A DNA stretch of 32,500 bases, taken from the NCBI GenBank assembly GCA_009746045.1, contig RPFO01000412.1, positions 705,162 through 737,661 of the forward strand, read 5' to 3'. The notes under the pieces are model-generated. The model was given only the letters and a program-made list of their open reading frames with translations, searched no databases and was not told where the DNA came from. Below are positions 9,936 to 18,956 of the stretch, one piece after another (position 1 is the stretch's first letter; each line of letters starts with the position of its first letter). This DNA is from Mesostigma viride. Its lineage: Eukaryota > Streptophyta > Mesostigmatophyceae > Mesostigmatales > Mesostigmataceae. Both the position numbers and the translations under genes were made by a program.

Positions 9936-10159
9936 GGGCAGCCTTACTGCATCCGCTATGCTTTTGCTATGTCGAAGGTTTATTGCATGCACCGACAGTT
10001 GGGCCTGCACCGTGATGCAGAGAGAGAGAGAGAGAGATAGTCCTCTGTGGCCTGCCCACATGAGGCAGCGAGAGAAGCTAGCTACCCTCCCTCCTCGTTG
10101 TGTATAGGGGCTGAAGGTTCCTTTATTGGCACCCACGTGACACAGTCACGTACGTGCTT
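9936..10159. other. Spacer with (GA)n run before piggyBac-like copy B
   Basis: No gene seen. A short (AG)n tract lies at 10020-10037. The segment ends in ...GTGCTT directly before the TTAA target site. Confidence 0.6.
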
Positions 10160-10163
10160 TTAA

Positions 10164-10176
10164 CCCGTGTTTTTTT
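10164..10176 (+). repeat. Left terminal inverted repeat of piggyBac-like copy B
   Basis: CCCGTGTTTTTTT directly follows TTAA. A tandem pair of AACGCGAT..ATCGCGTT palindromes follows at once (about 10178-10227). Confidence 0.85.
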
Positions 10177-10697
10177 ACAACGCGATACATCGCGTTGTAG
10201 GGTTAGAACGCGATGTATCGCGTTGTAATCTGACACGTGGCAAACCTATTAAACATGCGATTTTTGGTCTGAACCTTTCAAGATAGGTCAGAAACATCTC
10301 ATAGAATTCAAGAAAAAATCCTGGTATTTTTGGTATTTTTTTTGTGACAGCTGCAAACAAATATGTACCACTGAAATCAGGCATTTTCGCGGGACGAAGG
10401 TGAAGACGACGGCGATGGCGGCAGGTAGATCTCGCCAGTTTTCGCGCGAATTTCAGTGGCTGTTGGGTAGCACGACCATGATGATGCGTTCAAAGGTTGA
10501 TAATTAGGTTTCTACGAGTTTGTTGAGGTACTGGGGCAAAGGAAACGTAGTTTTTTCCAGTTTCTCACCCAACTTTCATGCGGAAACCCTGGAAACCGGC
10601 ATACATATTATTACGTCAAGACTCGGGTCTGCTGCGGCACCATGCTTGGTATTTCCATGGTGTTTCGACTTCTTAACACATGTTTATTCATTCCGAA

Positions 10698-10853
10698 TGC
10701 GGGTGCCCTGGTGCACCTAGAGCAAGTGTTGTTTACATTCCCACCCTTGCAGGAAGTAGCTTAGAATGTATTATAGGCTCATATGCCCCTTCTCAGGGCT
10801 ATGTGCTACATATACTCCCAACGGAGTTATGTTCCTAATTAATTAATTAATTA
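10698..10853 (+). mobile_element. 156-bp LINE family-1 3' end nested in copy B
   Basis: This insertion is absent from copy A and flanked by the 12-bp direct repeat ATTCATTCCGAA (10686-10697 and 10854-10865). It matches 3088-3236 and ends in a TAAT/TTAA tail on the plus strand. It is a heavily 5'-truncated LINE copy inserted after copies A and B separated. Confidence 0.88.
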
Positions 10854-11776
10854 ATTCATTCCGAACGCCCGGACTCTCGGCTAAACCGAGATTTGTGCAG
10901 ACTTTTATTGGGTAGCGCCGGGCATGATGGTGCCTGCAAATAGCGTAAGGCGTGACCGTGGCTATTGCTACGGTATGCTGTATTTTCCTGGAAATGGCCT
11001 CTGCCACCGGCTCAATAGTGCTTGCAGGCGTAAGTATATCGTGTTTCTACCTAGTTTCTGCCAGTTTTCCACTTATTTCTACCGACCTCTGCCCAGCCTC
11101 TCTAAGCCCGCCATCCTACTCGACGTTGCTTGCATGTCAGCCATAGCAGGTTGCAGTTGTGCAGTATTTAGGTGCTGTATACGTCGTCAAGCCGTGCATA
11201 TATCGTGAGGATTGGATGTTGATGGTTTATACTGCGTTGATTGTGCAAGAAGATCAGCTGGGTGCCCATAATCATGGTGTATAATCATGTGTTGTTAGCA
11301 TCTTGCCACCATTTGCTAGCATGCATTGCAGCGTCATCTTTGCCTGCATGTAAGCTCATGGATCACTCAACCTATCCAAGCCTTGCATTACACGTGCCTC
11401 TTTCTTTCAGTATTGCACGCGTTATGGAATGAAAACCCAGCACCTCCATTCCCACGAGGCATGTGCTCAACACGTTGTGAGAGCGGATGATGCTTTGGCT
11501 ATGGCTGCCTGATTCAGTCATATTAGGTCATCCAGTCATGATGTTTGATGCATGTTTGATGCAGTATAACTTATACAACACCTATTTTCAACGTTTTGAC
11601 CCTCCAAGCTCACTATGGCCCCGTTTATGGGGCTCGGGTCGTTGCGTAATGTTGTCAAGGGCTCTCATGTTTCCCACTGCGTTGTACTGCGTTGTAATTG
11701 TGATGCTAATGAAAAATAGCTCCAGTGGCCCAATGGGCCTGAGTTTTGTTTCACAGAGCCTGCATATGTTGCCCAT

Positions 11777-12250
11777 TAATTAATTAATTAATAGACACGT
11801 GACTGCGTCACGTGAGCATAAGTCCTCAGTGGGAGGGGAACATGGGATGGAATGGATGGTATAAGCTATCTAGGTCCTAGTTACAGGGGTGTGGGCACCG
11901 CGGCCCGAATCGCTATGAATGCCATACTTGGTCACACGCGGAGCCCCCACAGGCTTGGGGGTGGTCTCCTTCATCACTACTTGCCATCTATCCTTGCGCA
12001 CCATCTGCCTCCATATTACAGACAAACCAGGAGGCTGCCCGGGGGTGAGCCCGTCACGTCTAGTGTAGCACATGTCCATGCCGAGTCTATCACGAAAAGT
12101 CCACGGGTGGCGGCCCTGCCGCGCGCGGCCGGGGGCACGCCAGGTGAGGACATATCGCCCAGGCTGGGCGGGCTTGGTGCCAGCTAGTCTATCTGATGTA
12201 TCTACCAGATCTGTGCGGGCCAGGTGCCCGGCTAGGCCCATAGCTCGTGC
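11777..12250 (-). mobile_element. 474-bp LINE family-2 3' end nested in copy B
   Basis: This insertion is absent from copy A and flanked by the 12-bp direct repeat TATGTTGCCCAT (11765-11776 and 12251-12262). The tail (TTAA)n lies at the left, so the element runs on the minus strand. It shares its 3' region with 1337-1707 and part of it with 3237-3480. Confidence 0.88.
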
Positions 12251-12541
12251 TATGTTGCCCATAGCTCGTGCAAGAAGCCAGATTTTTTTCATGAACCATT
12301 TGTGAATAAGCACATGACTTGTGACCTAGGGTCAAGAAATCGCGGTCATGGTCAGACCCCCCTGTATTCAAACCAGTGTATCTCTCTAATGAATAAGCAT
12401 TTTGTAGGTCTGAGTAGCTCAAAAAATCCTTTGATTTATGGGCTTTCAGGAAAGTATATACATGACCATGAAAAAAAATTTTCCTTAGGTGCTATACGCG
12501 TTCTAAAAAAAGCTTACAACGCGATATATCGCGTTCTAATT

Positions 12542-12554
12542 AAAAAAACACGGG
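12542..12554 (-). repeat. Right terminal inverted repeat of piggyBac-like copy B
   Basis: AAAAAAACACGGG directly precedes TTAA at 12555-12558. A palindrome, AACGCGATATATCGCGTT, lies just inside. Confidence 0.85.
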
Positions 12555-12558
12555 TTAA

Positions 12559-12860
12559 CCTATGCGGCCTTTTGAATGATAATATTCGTGAAATCCTTGG
12601 GTCGTTGAAAGTTGGACAAAATACTAAAAAAAACAATTATTTGATTCAATGATTCAATGTGGATAGGATTGAAACCAATGAGCAATAGTAAGCCTAAACT
12701 ATGAAACAACGAGGGAGAGACATGGAGAAATAAGAAAATTCGGCAGAAATGTCACCTGGTACAGTACAAGTGTCATGCCTGCCCAAGCAAACAAACCAAA
12801 TGAAAAAGCAAGAAAACCACTTGGCAAATGCAGCAAACAAAACGGCTATCTGATACATCA
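12559..12860. other. AT-rich spacer without a gene
   Basis: No recognisable coding frame or repeat family. The segment runs into the AT microsatellite that borders the next retroelement. Confidence 0.5.
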
Positions 12861-12916
12861 ATATATATATAATGATATATATCATATATATAATATATTT
12901 TTAATATATATATACA
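12861..12916. repeat. AT microsatellite at the 5' junction of the retroelement
   Basis: Alternating ATAT DNA includes the core ATATATATCATATATAT. The same core occurs on the other side of the retroelement (about 15808-15832). It is either a target duplication or a pre-existing AT repeat split by the insertion. Confidence 0.75.
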
Positions 12917-15599
12917 GGGTGCGGTCATCGCTCGCTGCCGGCGGTTCCTCCTCGGGGATTGGGAAGGGCTGTGGGCGCTGCAGCCTCCGGCCTCCACCCG
13001 GGTGTCGGGGGCCGCCTCCTTTGCCCGGGTGGAAGCTGACGTCATGCGGTTGGTGAAGGTAGGTGAATTGAGCCGGGCCATGCAAAAGCTTGAACTGACC
13101 GCGTTGGCTCCCTCCACTCCCCCGACCCTGCAGGCTTTGCGCGACCTTCACCCCGACGAACCGGCCTTTGCGGTGCCCGCCCCGGCCACCCCCCCGCCCC
13201 CGCCTATTGTCCTGGACCTGGACATCTTCACGGCTGTGCTGAAGGATCTGCCGAACGCCTCCTCCACCGGCCCCTCAGGCTGGCGCTACGAGCACCTCTC
13301 CGTGATGGCGGGCCATGGCGGGGCGACCGCACTCTTTGAGGCTGCCGCCGACTTGGCCGCGGGGTCCCTGGCCCCCGCGGCGCGCCCTTGGCTGGCTGGG
13401 GCACGCCTCATTGCCCTCCTGAAAGACGACGTCCCCCCGCCTGCTGGCCGCGTTCGTCCCATTGCTTGCGGCGAGGTCCTACGCAAGCTGGTGAGTAAGG
13501 TCATTTGTCGCCAAAAGGCCCCCGAGTTTCGCGCCTACTTCTGCCCCAACCGGAGTGATACTGAGGAGTCCGTCGCGGCCCAGCTTGGCGTCGCCACCAA
13601 AGGGGGCAGCGACATCATCGTGCACACAGTTCAGGCCTACCTCGAGACGCATCCGACCCATGTGGCGCTGAAGGTGGATTGCCACAATGCGTTCAATGCT
13701 GTCACCAAGGCTAGCATCTTTGAGGCCGTCGGCGAGGCGTTCCCTGACCTTCTTGCGTGGACAGCAGCCTGCTACGGCGAACCCACTCAACTCTCCTTCC
13801 TCATGGAGGATGGGACGTTCGCCGACATCGCTTCCCGCACGGGAACCCAGCAAGGTGACCCCCTCGGCCCCTTTTACCTGTCTGCCCCGCTGCACAAGGC
13901 TCTCCAAGGTGTCCACGCTGCGCACCCGGATGTCGTGCTCCTCGCCTACATGGACGATATCCATGCCCTTGGCCCGGCCGACGCTGTGGTTGCCGCCCTG
14001 GCTGCCCTTGAAGTGGCCATGGCGGCCATCAACCTTCGGCTCACCCTCCCCAAGTGTGCAGTCTTTTCGCCCCAGGGGGACTGCTCTGGCTTCCCCGCGG
14101 CTATCCCGGGGGCATTGGCGCGGGCGCGCGGTTTCTCGTGCCTGGGCGTCCCTGTGGGTGACCCTGACTACGTCGAAGAGGAGCTCCGGGCCACCGTGGA
14201 ACAGCGCACCCATGTCCTTGAGACTTGGGCGCGCCTCAAGGACCCCCAGACCAAAGGGCTCCTCCTGTGGTTTTGCGCCCACCCGCGGGTGGTTCACTGG
14301 CTCCGTGGCGCTCCCCCCCACTTGGTGCGGCTTGCCGCGGAAGGCCATGACGAGCGCATTCAGGCCGCCTTGCAGGTGCTCCTCCCCGGCCCTAGCCTGC
14401 CAGCTCACTCCATGCGCTTGGCCACCCTCCCCTGCCGCATGGGCGGGTGTGGGCTCACCCGCGCCGCCCGCCTCGCCCCCGCCGCCTTCCTTGGCTCTGT
14501 TGCTCAGGCCTGGGCGGAGATCCGCCGGTTGGTCCCCAGCGCCGTCAGCGCCATTCCCGACTTGGTCACCCCATCCCCCTTTCCCTTTGTGCAGGCTGTG
14601 CAGGATTCTTACCTCGGGATCCAGCAGGCTTGCGACCTCGTCCGCCCCGCTCAGGCCGTCCACCGTCGCCTGCCCCGGGGCACGCCCGGCGTGTCCACTG
14701 TCGTCAGTCCTAGTGTCTTCCCTGCCTGCGTTCATGAAAAACAACAAAAGACCTACGCGGGTATACTACACTGTGCCGACTGGATGGGTCTGCATGCGAG
14801 CTTGAACGATCAGGGGAAGGCTTGGCTTCACTCCGTTTCCCTTGAGGGGAGCGTGGGGTCCGCATTCCTGCGCGCCCTCCCCATGAGCCCTTTGTTCACA
14901 CTGGTTCCGGCCCTTTACGCCATCGCTCTCCGCCACCAGCTCTTTGCCCCGCAACCTCTCATCACGGCGGGTGCGTCCTGCGGCAGCTGCGGGCTTGCTC
15001 TGGATACTACTGGGACGCACTACATCGCGTGCATGGGTGGCCAGCAGAACCAGAACTGGTTCCTCTATCTCCATACCGCTCTCCTCCGGGTGGTGTGTGC
15101 CATGGTTCGGTCGGTCTTTCCCCACTCCACCATTAAGTGCGAGGACGCGGATGGGGCCGCCCTCTACTCACCCAACCACCGCCCCGACATTACCGTGCTT
15201 GACTACGACGGGCAGGGTTGCCACCTGCTCATCGATGTCTCCGTGGCTCGGCCGCTTTCCGGTCGCCACATCCTCCGGGCGGCTGTGGATGCCGGCGCTG
15301 CTGCCGCTGTGGCTGAGCGCGACAAGTTTGCCTCCTACGGCAATGTGGGGCCCCACCGGGTCATCCCCTTTGTCCTTGAGGAGTTCGGGGCCATGGGCCC
15401 CAAGACAGCGGAGTTTTTCCACGAGTGCTGCCAGCGCCGTGAAGACCGCCTCGACCTCGAGGGTCAGACCGCCCCGTGGTCGGCCCGCACGTGGTCCTCG
15501 TATTGGCGGCAGCGTCTGTCACTCGCCCTCACTCGCACCGTGGCTGATGTGTTATTCCGCCGCACCCGGGCCGACTTTGTCGCGACCCATGCGGTCTAG
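12894..15599 (+). CDS. Non-LTR retrotransposon polyprotein: RT, CCHC knuckle and restriction-like endonuclease (5'-truncated)
   Basis: This enzyme copies its own RNA into a nicked chromosomal target. The frame is open from the stop at 12891 to the TAG at 15597 without interruption. No ATG marks a true start, so the N-terminus is missing. Counting from the GTG at 13002, the reverse transcriptase shows RPIACGEVLRKL (152-163), block A VDCHNAFNAV with Asp226, block B GTQQGDPLGP (281-290) and the catalytic YMDD at 316-319. A CCHC knuckle, CX2CX9HX3C, spans 660-677. Next comes a PD-(D/E)XK-type nuclease: RPD (Asp729), LLIDVSV (Asp745) and a candidate Lys775 in ERDKF. RT, then knuckle, then restriction-like nuclease is the order known from R2/R4-type elements, not L1 types. 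The exact clade is not assignable by eye. The intact frame suggests recent insertion. Confidence 0.88.
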   Translation, partial: YIFNIYIQGAVIARCRRFLLGDWEGLWALQPPASTRVSGAASFARVEADVMRLVKVGELSRAMQKLELTALAPSTPPTLQALRDLHPDEPAFAVPAPATPPPPPIVLDLDIFTAVLKDLPNASSTGPSGWRYEHLSVMAGHGGATALFEAAADLAAGSLAPAARPWLAGARLIALLKDDVPPPAGRVRPIACGEVLRKLVSKVICRQKAPEFRAYFCPNRSDTEESVAAQLGVATKGGSDIIVHTVQAYLETHPTHVALKVDCHNAFNAVTKASIFEAVGEAFPDLLAWTAACYGEPTQLSFLMEDGTFADIASRTGTQQGDPLGPFYLSAPLHKALQGVHAAHPDVVLLAYMDDIHALGPADAVVAALAALEVAMAAINLRLTLPKCAVFSPQGDCSGFPAAIPGALARARGFSCLGVPVGDPDYVEEELRATVEQRTHVLETWARLKDPQTKGLLLWFCAHPRVVHWLRGAPPHLVRLAAEGHDERIQAALQVLLPGPSLPAHSMRLATLPCRMGGCGLTRAARLAPAAFLGSVAQAWAEIRRLVPSAVSAIPDLVTPSPFPFVQAVQDSYLGIQQACDLVRPAQAVHRRLPRGTPGVSTVVSPSVFPACVHEKQQKTYAGILHCADWMGLHASLNDQGKAWLHSVSLEGSVGSAFLRALPMSPLFTLVPALYAIALRHQLFAPQPLITAGASCGSCGLALDTTGTHYIACMGGQQNQNWFLYLHTALLRVVCAMVRSVFPHSTIKCEDADGAALYSPNHRPDITVLDYDGQGCHLLIDVSVARPLSGRHILRAAVDAGAAAAVAERDKFASYGNVGPHRVIPFVLEEFGAMGPKTAEFFHECCQRREDRLDLEGQTAPWSARTWSSYWRQRLSLALTRTVADVLFRRTRADFVATHAV

Positions 15600-15860
15600 A
15601 TTCCTTCCAGGCCTGCATGGTGGGCCGGCAGCGCTGTTGCTGCGTGTAGTTTTGTGATGTATAGTTAGTTGTACCTTGTGCCGCTGGCGTGATCCTTGGA
15701 TGTCTGTGTCAGATTACTATTAATTTCTTCAGGGTTATTCTCCCAGTTCTCGGGTTTTTCCTTATGTTGCATGCCTATCTCACCTCCGTAATCTATCATT
15801 CTCAATGAATATATATCATATATATCATATATATCTATCATTCTCAATGAATGTATATAT
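12917..15860 (+). mobile_element. R2/R4-group-like non-LTR retrotransposon, 5'-truncated
   Basis: The element runs from the AT microsatellite at about 12917, through the polyprotein, to a ~200-bp 3' UTR. The 3' side contains the direct repeat CTATCATTCTCAATGAAT (about 15795 and 15834) separated by ATATATC units. This may be a repeated 3' terminus or a target-site effect. Both flanks share ATATATATCATATATAT. Borders are approximate because the target is itself repetitive. Confidence 0.7.
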
Positions 15861-17330
15861 ATAGTAGCATTATAAAATCAAATCATGCGTGAGAATTGTT
15901 ACCATCCCAGCCCTGGCGTTAGTGAGCATATCAAAAACCGCGCTCCAGCCAGAGTCCAGTAAGAAACTACGCACCCGGCGACTGCAATCCAGGCGGCGAC
16001 GGTACTTCAGCGCATTCTAAGCTCAGAATGTTTAAAAAGGCCATGCCGTCATAGCAAGCAATCTTCCAAAAAGCCTTGAGCAATCCTCCAGAAAGTCACT
16101 TCGTGCGCATGCTCAATGGCACATCTCACTTTCCGCACGCCCTCTCGCACCCATAGCGACACAGGCGGGGCGTCGTGGCTGGTCAGGCTACTTCATATGC
16201 TGCCCCCACATGAACCTGGCCCAGATGCCAGCCAGAAGTATACAAAAGGCGGGGTGGGGTCCCACCCCTGGAAACCCTCCCAAAGAATAAAAAAACACAC
16301 AAACAATGCGGAAACCTCAAAAGGTGGGGCAGCCGCACAGCAGAGACGACCACTGGGCCCGGGTGGTCTCGCGCTGCTGCCTTCAGGCTGAACCACCTGA
16401 TCACTACAGAAAATAAACCACGACGCTTGTGGCAATTTTGCAATGGGTCCGCACGACCCCAGGTCCCTGCAGGGGCCTGCCGCACACGGAGACCGGTGTG
16501 GTCCCTGTTTGCGACTAGCCCTGCTCACAGCGGCTCCGCTGAGCTGGGGTACTGACTGCTGAGCGGGCAAACTTGCCCCACACGTGAGCATAAGCCCTCC
16601 ATGAGATAGACTTGCCCCTCAGGTGTGGAGCGCGAGCAGGATAGATGCATTGCGCCCCGGTGCGTCTCCCACAATCACCGCCCTGGTGGCCAAGGAAGTA
16701 AATCTATAATTGCGTGCGTGCTTGGCCGAAACCAGGGGGCGGGGACACGTGGTTAAAGCACAGCCACGCAGCATCGCTGTCACGGCCTCGCACGTCCTCA
16801 AAAAAAATTGCGTGCGGGACTCACACCCGGGGCATATTCAGCACGCTGCAGGTAGAGCAGGCCCGGGCCCAGCGCAGGCCAGGAAACGATGCACGTAAAT
16901 CTCAGGGACCTTCCCCGTCTGCCACACAACCCATGTGCCAGATAGGCCTCCTGGCTGCATGCTCTAGGGCCCCAAGTACTGCTTGCGACCAGCGTGTTCC
17001 GCACGTAACTGGGTCCATGGACAGGCCGGCCGCTGCCTCCCCAACGGGCACGTGTCCCCCCAACGGGCACCACACCTCTCGTGCCCGCAACCGCTTCGCA
17101 TGGAAACTCCGCCGCGCATAGTTAGCCATGACGTTTTTTCCCCCCTGGTCTGCGTTGCCGAGGTGTCGACCCTGTCCAGTCCTCCCTTGATGGACGGAGG
17201 TGGCGTGACCACCACAACGCCTCTCAGGGGGGCCACCCTGGTTGACGGTGGCGTGACCACCACAACGCCCACCAGCGGCTTGCCTCGCATGCGCATGCCC
17301 GTTCTTAGGTAAACCCCCCCCCCTGGCCAC
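15600..17330. other. Retroelement 3' UTR, then about 1.5 kb without a recognisable gene
   Basis: No frame here has protein character I recognise. A 20-bp stretch at 16581-16600 (CACGTGAGCATAAGCCCTCC) resembles the LINE family-2 3' end (18-bp core at 11810-11827), so a remnant of that family may lie here. A (CCACCGTCA)-like local repeat occurs near 17190-17275, read in opposite senses as GGTGGCGTGACCACCACAAC (17198 and about 17248). Confidence 0.45.
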
Positions 17331-17630
17331 ATCCATTATCAGGCCGTCAACCTCGCGCCAATCCATGAGCATTATTAGGCTACGGAGCCCTACCATGCCC
17401 ACGTCCATCATCAGGCCGTCAACCCTGCCCCTATCCATGAGGATTATTAGGCTACAGAGCCCCGTCATGTCCACGTCCATTATCAGGCCATCATCCCCGC
17501 CCCTATCCATTAGCATCATTAGGCTACGGAGCCCCTTCATGCCCACGTCCATCATCAGGCCATCATCCCTACCCCTATCCATTCGCATTATTAGGCTACG
17601 AAGCCCCTTCATGCCCACGTCCATGCCATG
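17331..17630. repeat. 72-bp minisatellite, four units
   Basis: There are four tandem 72-bp units, each containing ATTATTAGGCTACGGAGCCC-like and CATGCCCACGTCCAT-like blocks, plus a partial fifth. The unit length is a multiple of three, and neither strand has a stop in one frame. Both strands therefore show an ORF: minus MDVGMKGLRSLIM.MDRG, plus PTSIIRP..LPLS..IIRLRSP. Differences between units fall at all codon positions. Confidence 0.93.
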
Positions 17631-17669
17631 GGAGTGTTGAGACATGGCCACACAGCCTCCCATTACTGA

Positions 17670-17674
17670 TTACA
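17670..17674 (-). promoter_or_regulatory. Possible polyadenylation signal TGTAA for the cyclin gene
   Basis: The minus strand reads TGTAA about 435 nt after the cyclin stop codon. TGTAA is the usual poly(A) signal of chlorophyte green algae. A 5-mer occurs by chance often, so this is only a candidate and depends on the organism being a chlorophyte. Confidence 0.2.
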
Positions 17675-17943
17675 CATAGACTCCCAAGGCCACCTCACCT
17701 CACAGGGGGCGGGTCCCCTGCGACAAGGCCTCACCGCCGGCCCTCACGCAGGCACATCCACGGGGTGGTGGGTATGAGCATGCCGCCCACCCTAGCATGA
17801 CGCGCGCCCCAGTACAGATCACACGGCCCGACCGCGCAGGGCAGCCGGTGCGTTCTCTACCACCCCACCCGCCCCCGCCTACACGTGGGGTCAGACCACT
17901 CGGGACTGTCAGTCTGCGCCACATTCCCCGCCATCCGCGCTAC

Positions 17944-18116
17944 CATGTCAACCCTTTCAGACGAGGTCATCCGCGCCCACACGTCAACCCTTTCAGACAA
18001 GGTCGTCCACGCTCCCACGTCAACCCTTCCAGACGAGGTCATCTGCGCCCACACGTCAACCTTCAAACACGCGCCCATCCGCCACACGTGCTCCCACGTC
18101 AAACCCTTCAGAAGAG
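17944..18116. repeat. 36-bp minisatellite overlapping the cyclin stop codon
   Basis: There are four to five diverging units built on CACGTCAACCCTTTCAGACG with spacing near 36 bp. On the minus strand each full unit carries TCTGA, and the unit nearest the gene supplies the cyclin TGA stop (18110-18108). The rest lies in the presumed 3' UTR. Confidence 0.85.
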
Positions 18117-18956
18117 ATCGAACACGACGCGGCCAGCCCGCCCACCACCCGCGGCGCCCCCCGGGGAGTGCCTCTCTCGCGGCCGCCGCTCCTGCGCTAG
18201 CCCTTCGTGCACGGTCCGCTCTTGCAACGTCCGTTCTTGCACGGTCCGTCCTTGCAAGGTCAAGTCCTGGGAATGCCTGTCGTGGGATTGCCTGTCGTGG
18301 GAATGTCCCGAGGAGGACTCGAAGCTGTGGCGGTCGGGCGGGAGCTCCCGTTCGTGTCGGCCGCAAGCGCCCTGGGCACCCCTGTCCTCTCCGCCCTCCC
18401 CCTCGTGCACCATGCCGCCCATGGCAGCGATGGGCACTGACCGATGGTGCATGTGGTGGTGGTGGTGGTGGTGGTGATGGGGGTGGTGATGGGGGTGGTG
18501 TTTGGAGGCAGCGGCAGCCTCCGCTGCCTCGGGTGGCCCCGTGTACGAGGCCGCGCGAGGCCCCGAGGACGATACCATCGGGTCGCCACCTGGCAGCGCG
18601 GCGTTGTCCCGCCCCCCTGACCCACTCCCTGAGGAGGCCGGCCGATTGGGCGGGCTCGGGAACAGCTGCTGCCCGGCGGATGCACCCTCTGGGAGCACGC
18701 AGTGGCCATTCTGGGCCAGGTAGCCCCCGGCCGTCTGCATGTAGGAGCTGTCGCGCTCCGCACCTGCCGGGCGGCGGTCTGGGGAAGGTTGCTCTCCCAT
18801 GGTGGCGGGCGCCCCAGGCATGCGTGCAGCGTGGGAGGGCGGCGGCCATTGCCCGGAGTCTGCCTCGGCGTTCATCGCGTGGTTGCCCCGGTCGGCTGAG
18901 GGCGCGTACTCGTTGAGGAAGCGGGCCATCACCGTGGCACACTCCGTCACGATCGC
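18108..18956 (-). CDS. Cyclin exon 6 (residues 447-728)
   Basis: The acceptor CCCCCCAG|GCG opens AIVTECATVMARFLNEYAP, the last helix of the cyclin fold. The remaining ~260 residues are disordered in character: Pro/Ser/Gly, an Ala-rich patch, a His run and QERTVQ-like repeats. The reading ends at TGA 18110-18108. A further intron in this GC-rich tail cannot be excluded. Confidence 0.8.
   Translation of the reverse strand, partial: AIVTECATVMARFLNEYAPSADRGNHAMNAEADSGQWPPPSHAARMPGAPATMGEQPSPDRRPAGAERDSSYMQTAGGYLAQNGHCVLPEGASAGQQLFPSPPNRPASSGSGSGGRDNAALPGGDPMVSSSGPRAASYTGPPEAAEAAAASKHHPHHHPHHHHHHHHHMHHRSVPIAAMGGMVHEGEGGEDRGAQGACGRHERELPPDRHSFESSSGHSHDRQSHDRHSQDLTLQGRTVQERTLQERTVHEGLAQERRPRERHSPGGAAGGGRAGRVVFDLF

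Larger units (their letters stand above)
10164..12554. mobile_element. piggyBac-like non-autonomous element, copy B (2,391 bp, inverted to copy A)
   Basis: The termini CCCGTGTTTTTTT and AAAAAAACACGGG with flanking TTAA (10160-10163 and 12555-12558) are identical to copy A, in reverse orientation. The length difference from copy A (657 bp) is almost fully explained by two later insertions at 10698-10853 and 11777-12250, each with a 12-bp target duplication. Apart from these, the copies differ by scattered substitutions only. The shared 94-residue frame (minus 4398-4682 in A, plus 10924-11208 in B) resembles nothing I know. Because both copies are young, its conservation says nothing about selection. 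Confidence 0.85.

Noticed and set aside
13687-14805. 372-residue alternative-frame plus ORF and 422-residue minus ORF over the retroelement
   Set aside because: Shadow frames in GC-rich coding DNA. All catalytic motifs are in the 12894-15599 frame.
16902-17663. 253-residue minus-strand ORF with 24-residue repeats, downstream of the cyclin
   Set aside because: Openness is explained by the 72-bp period. The other strand is equally open, and the non-repeat part resembles nothing known.
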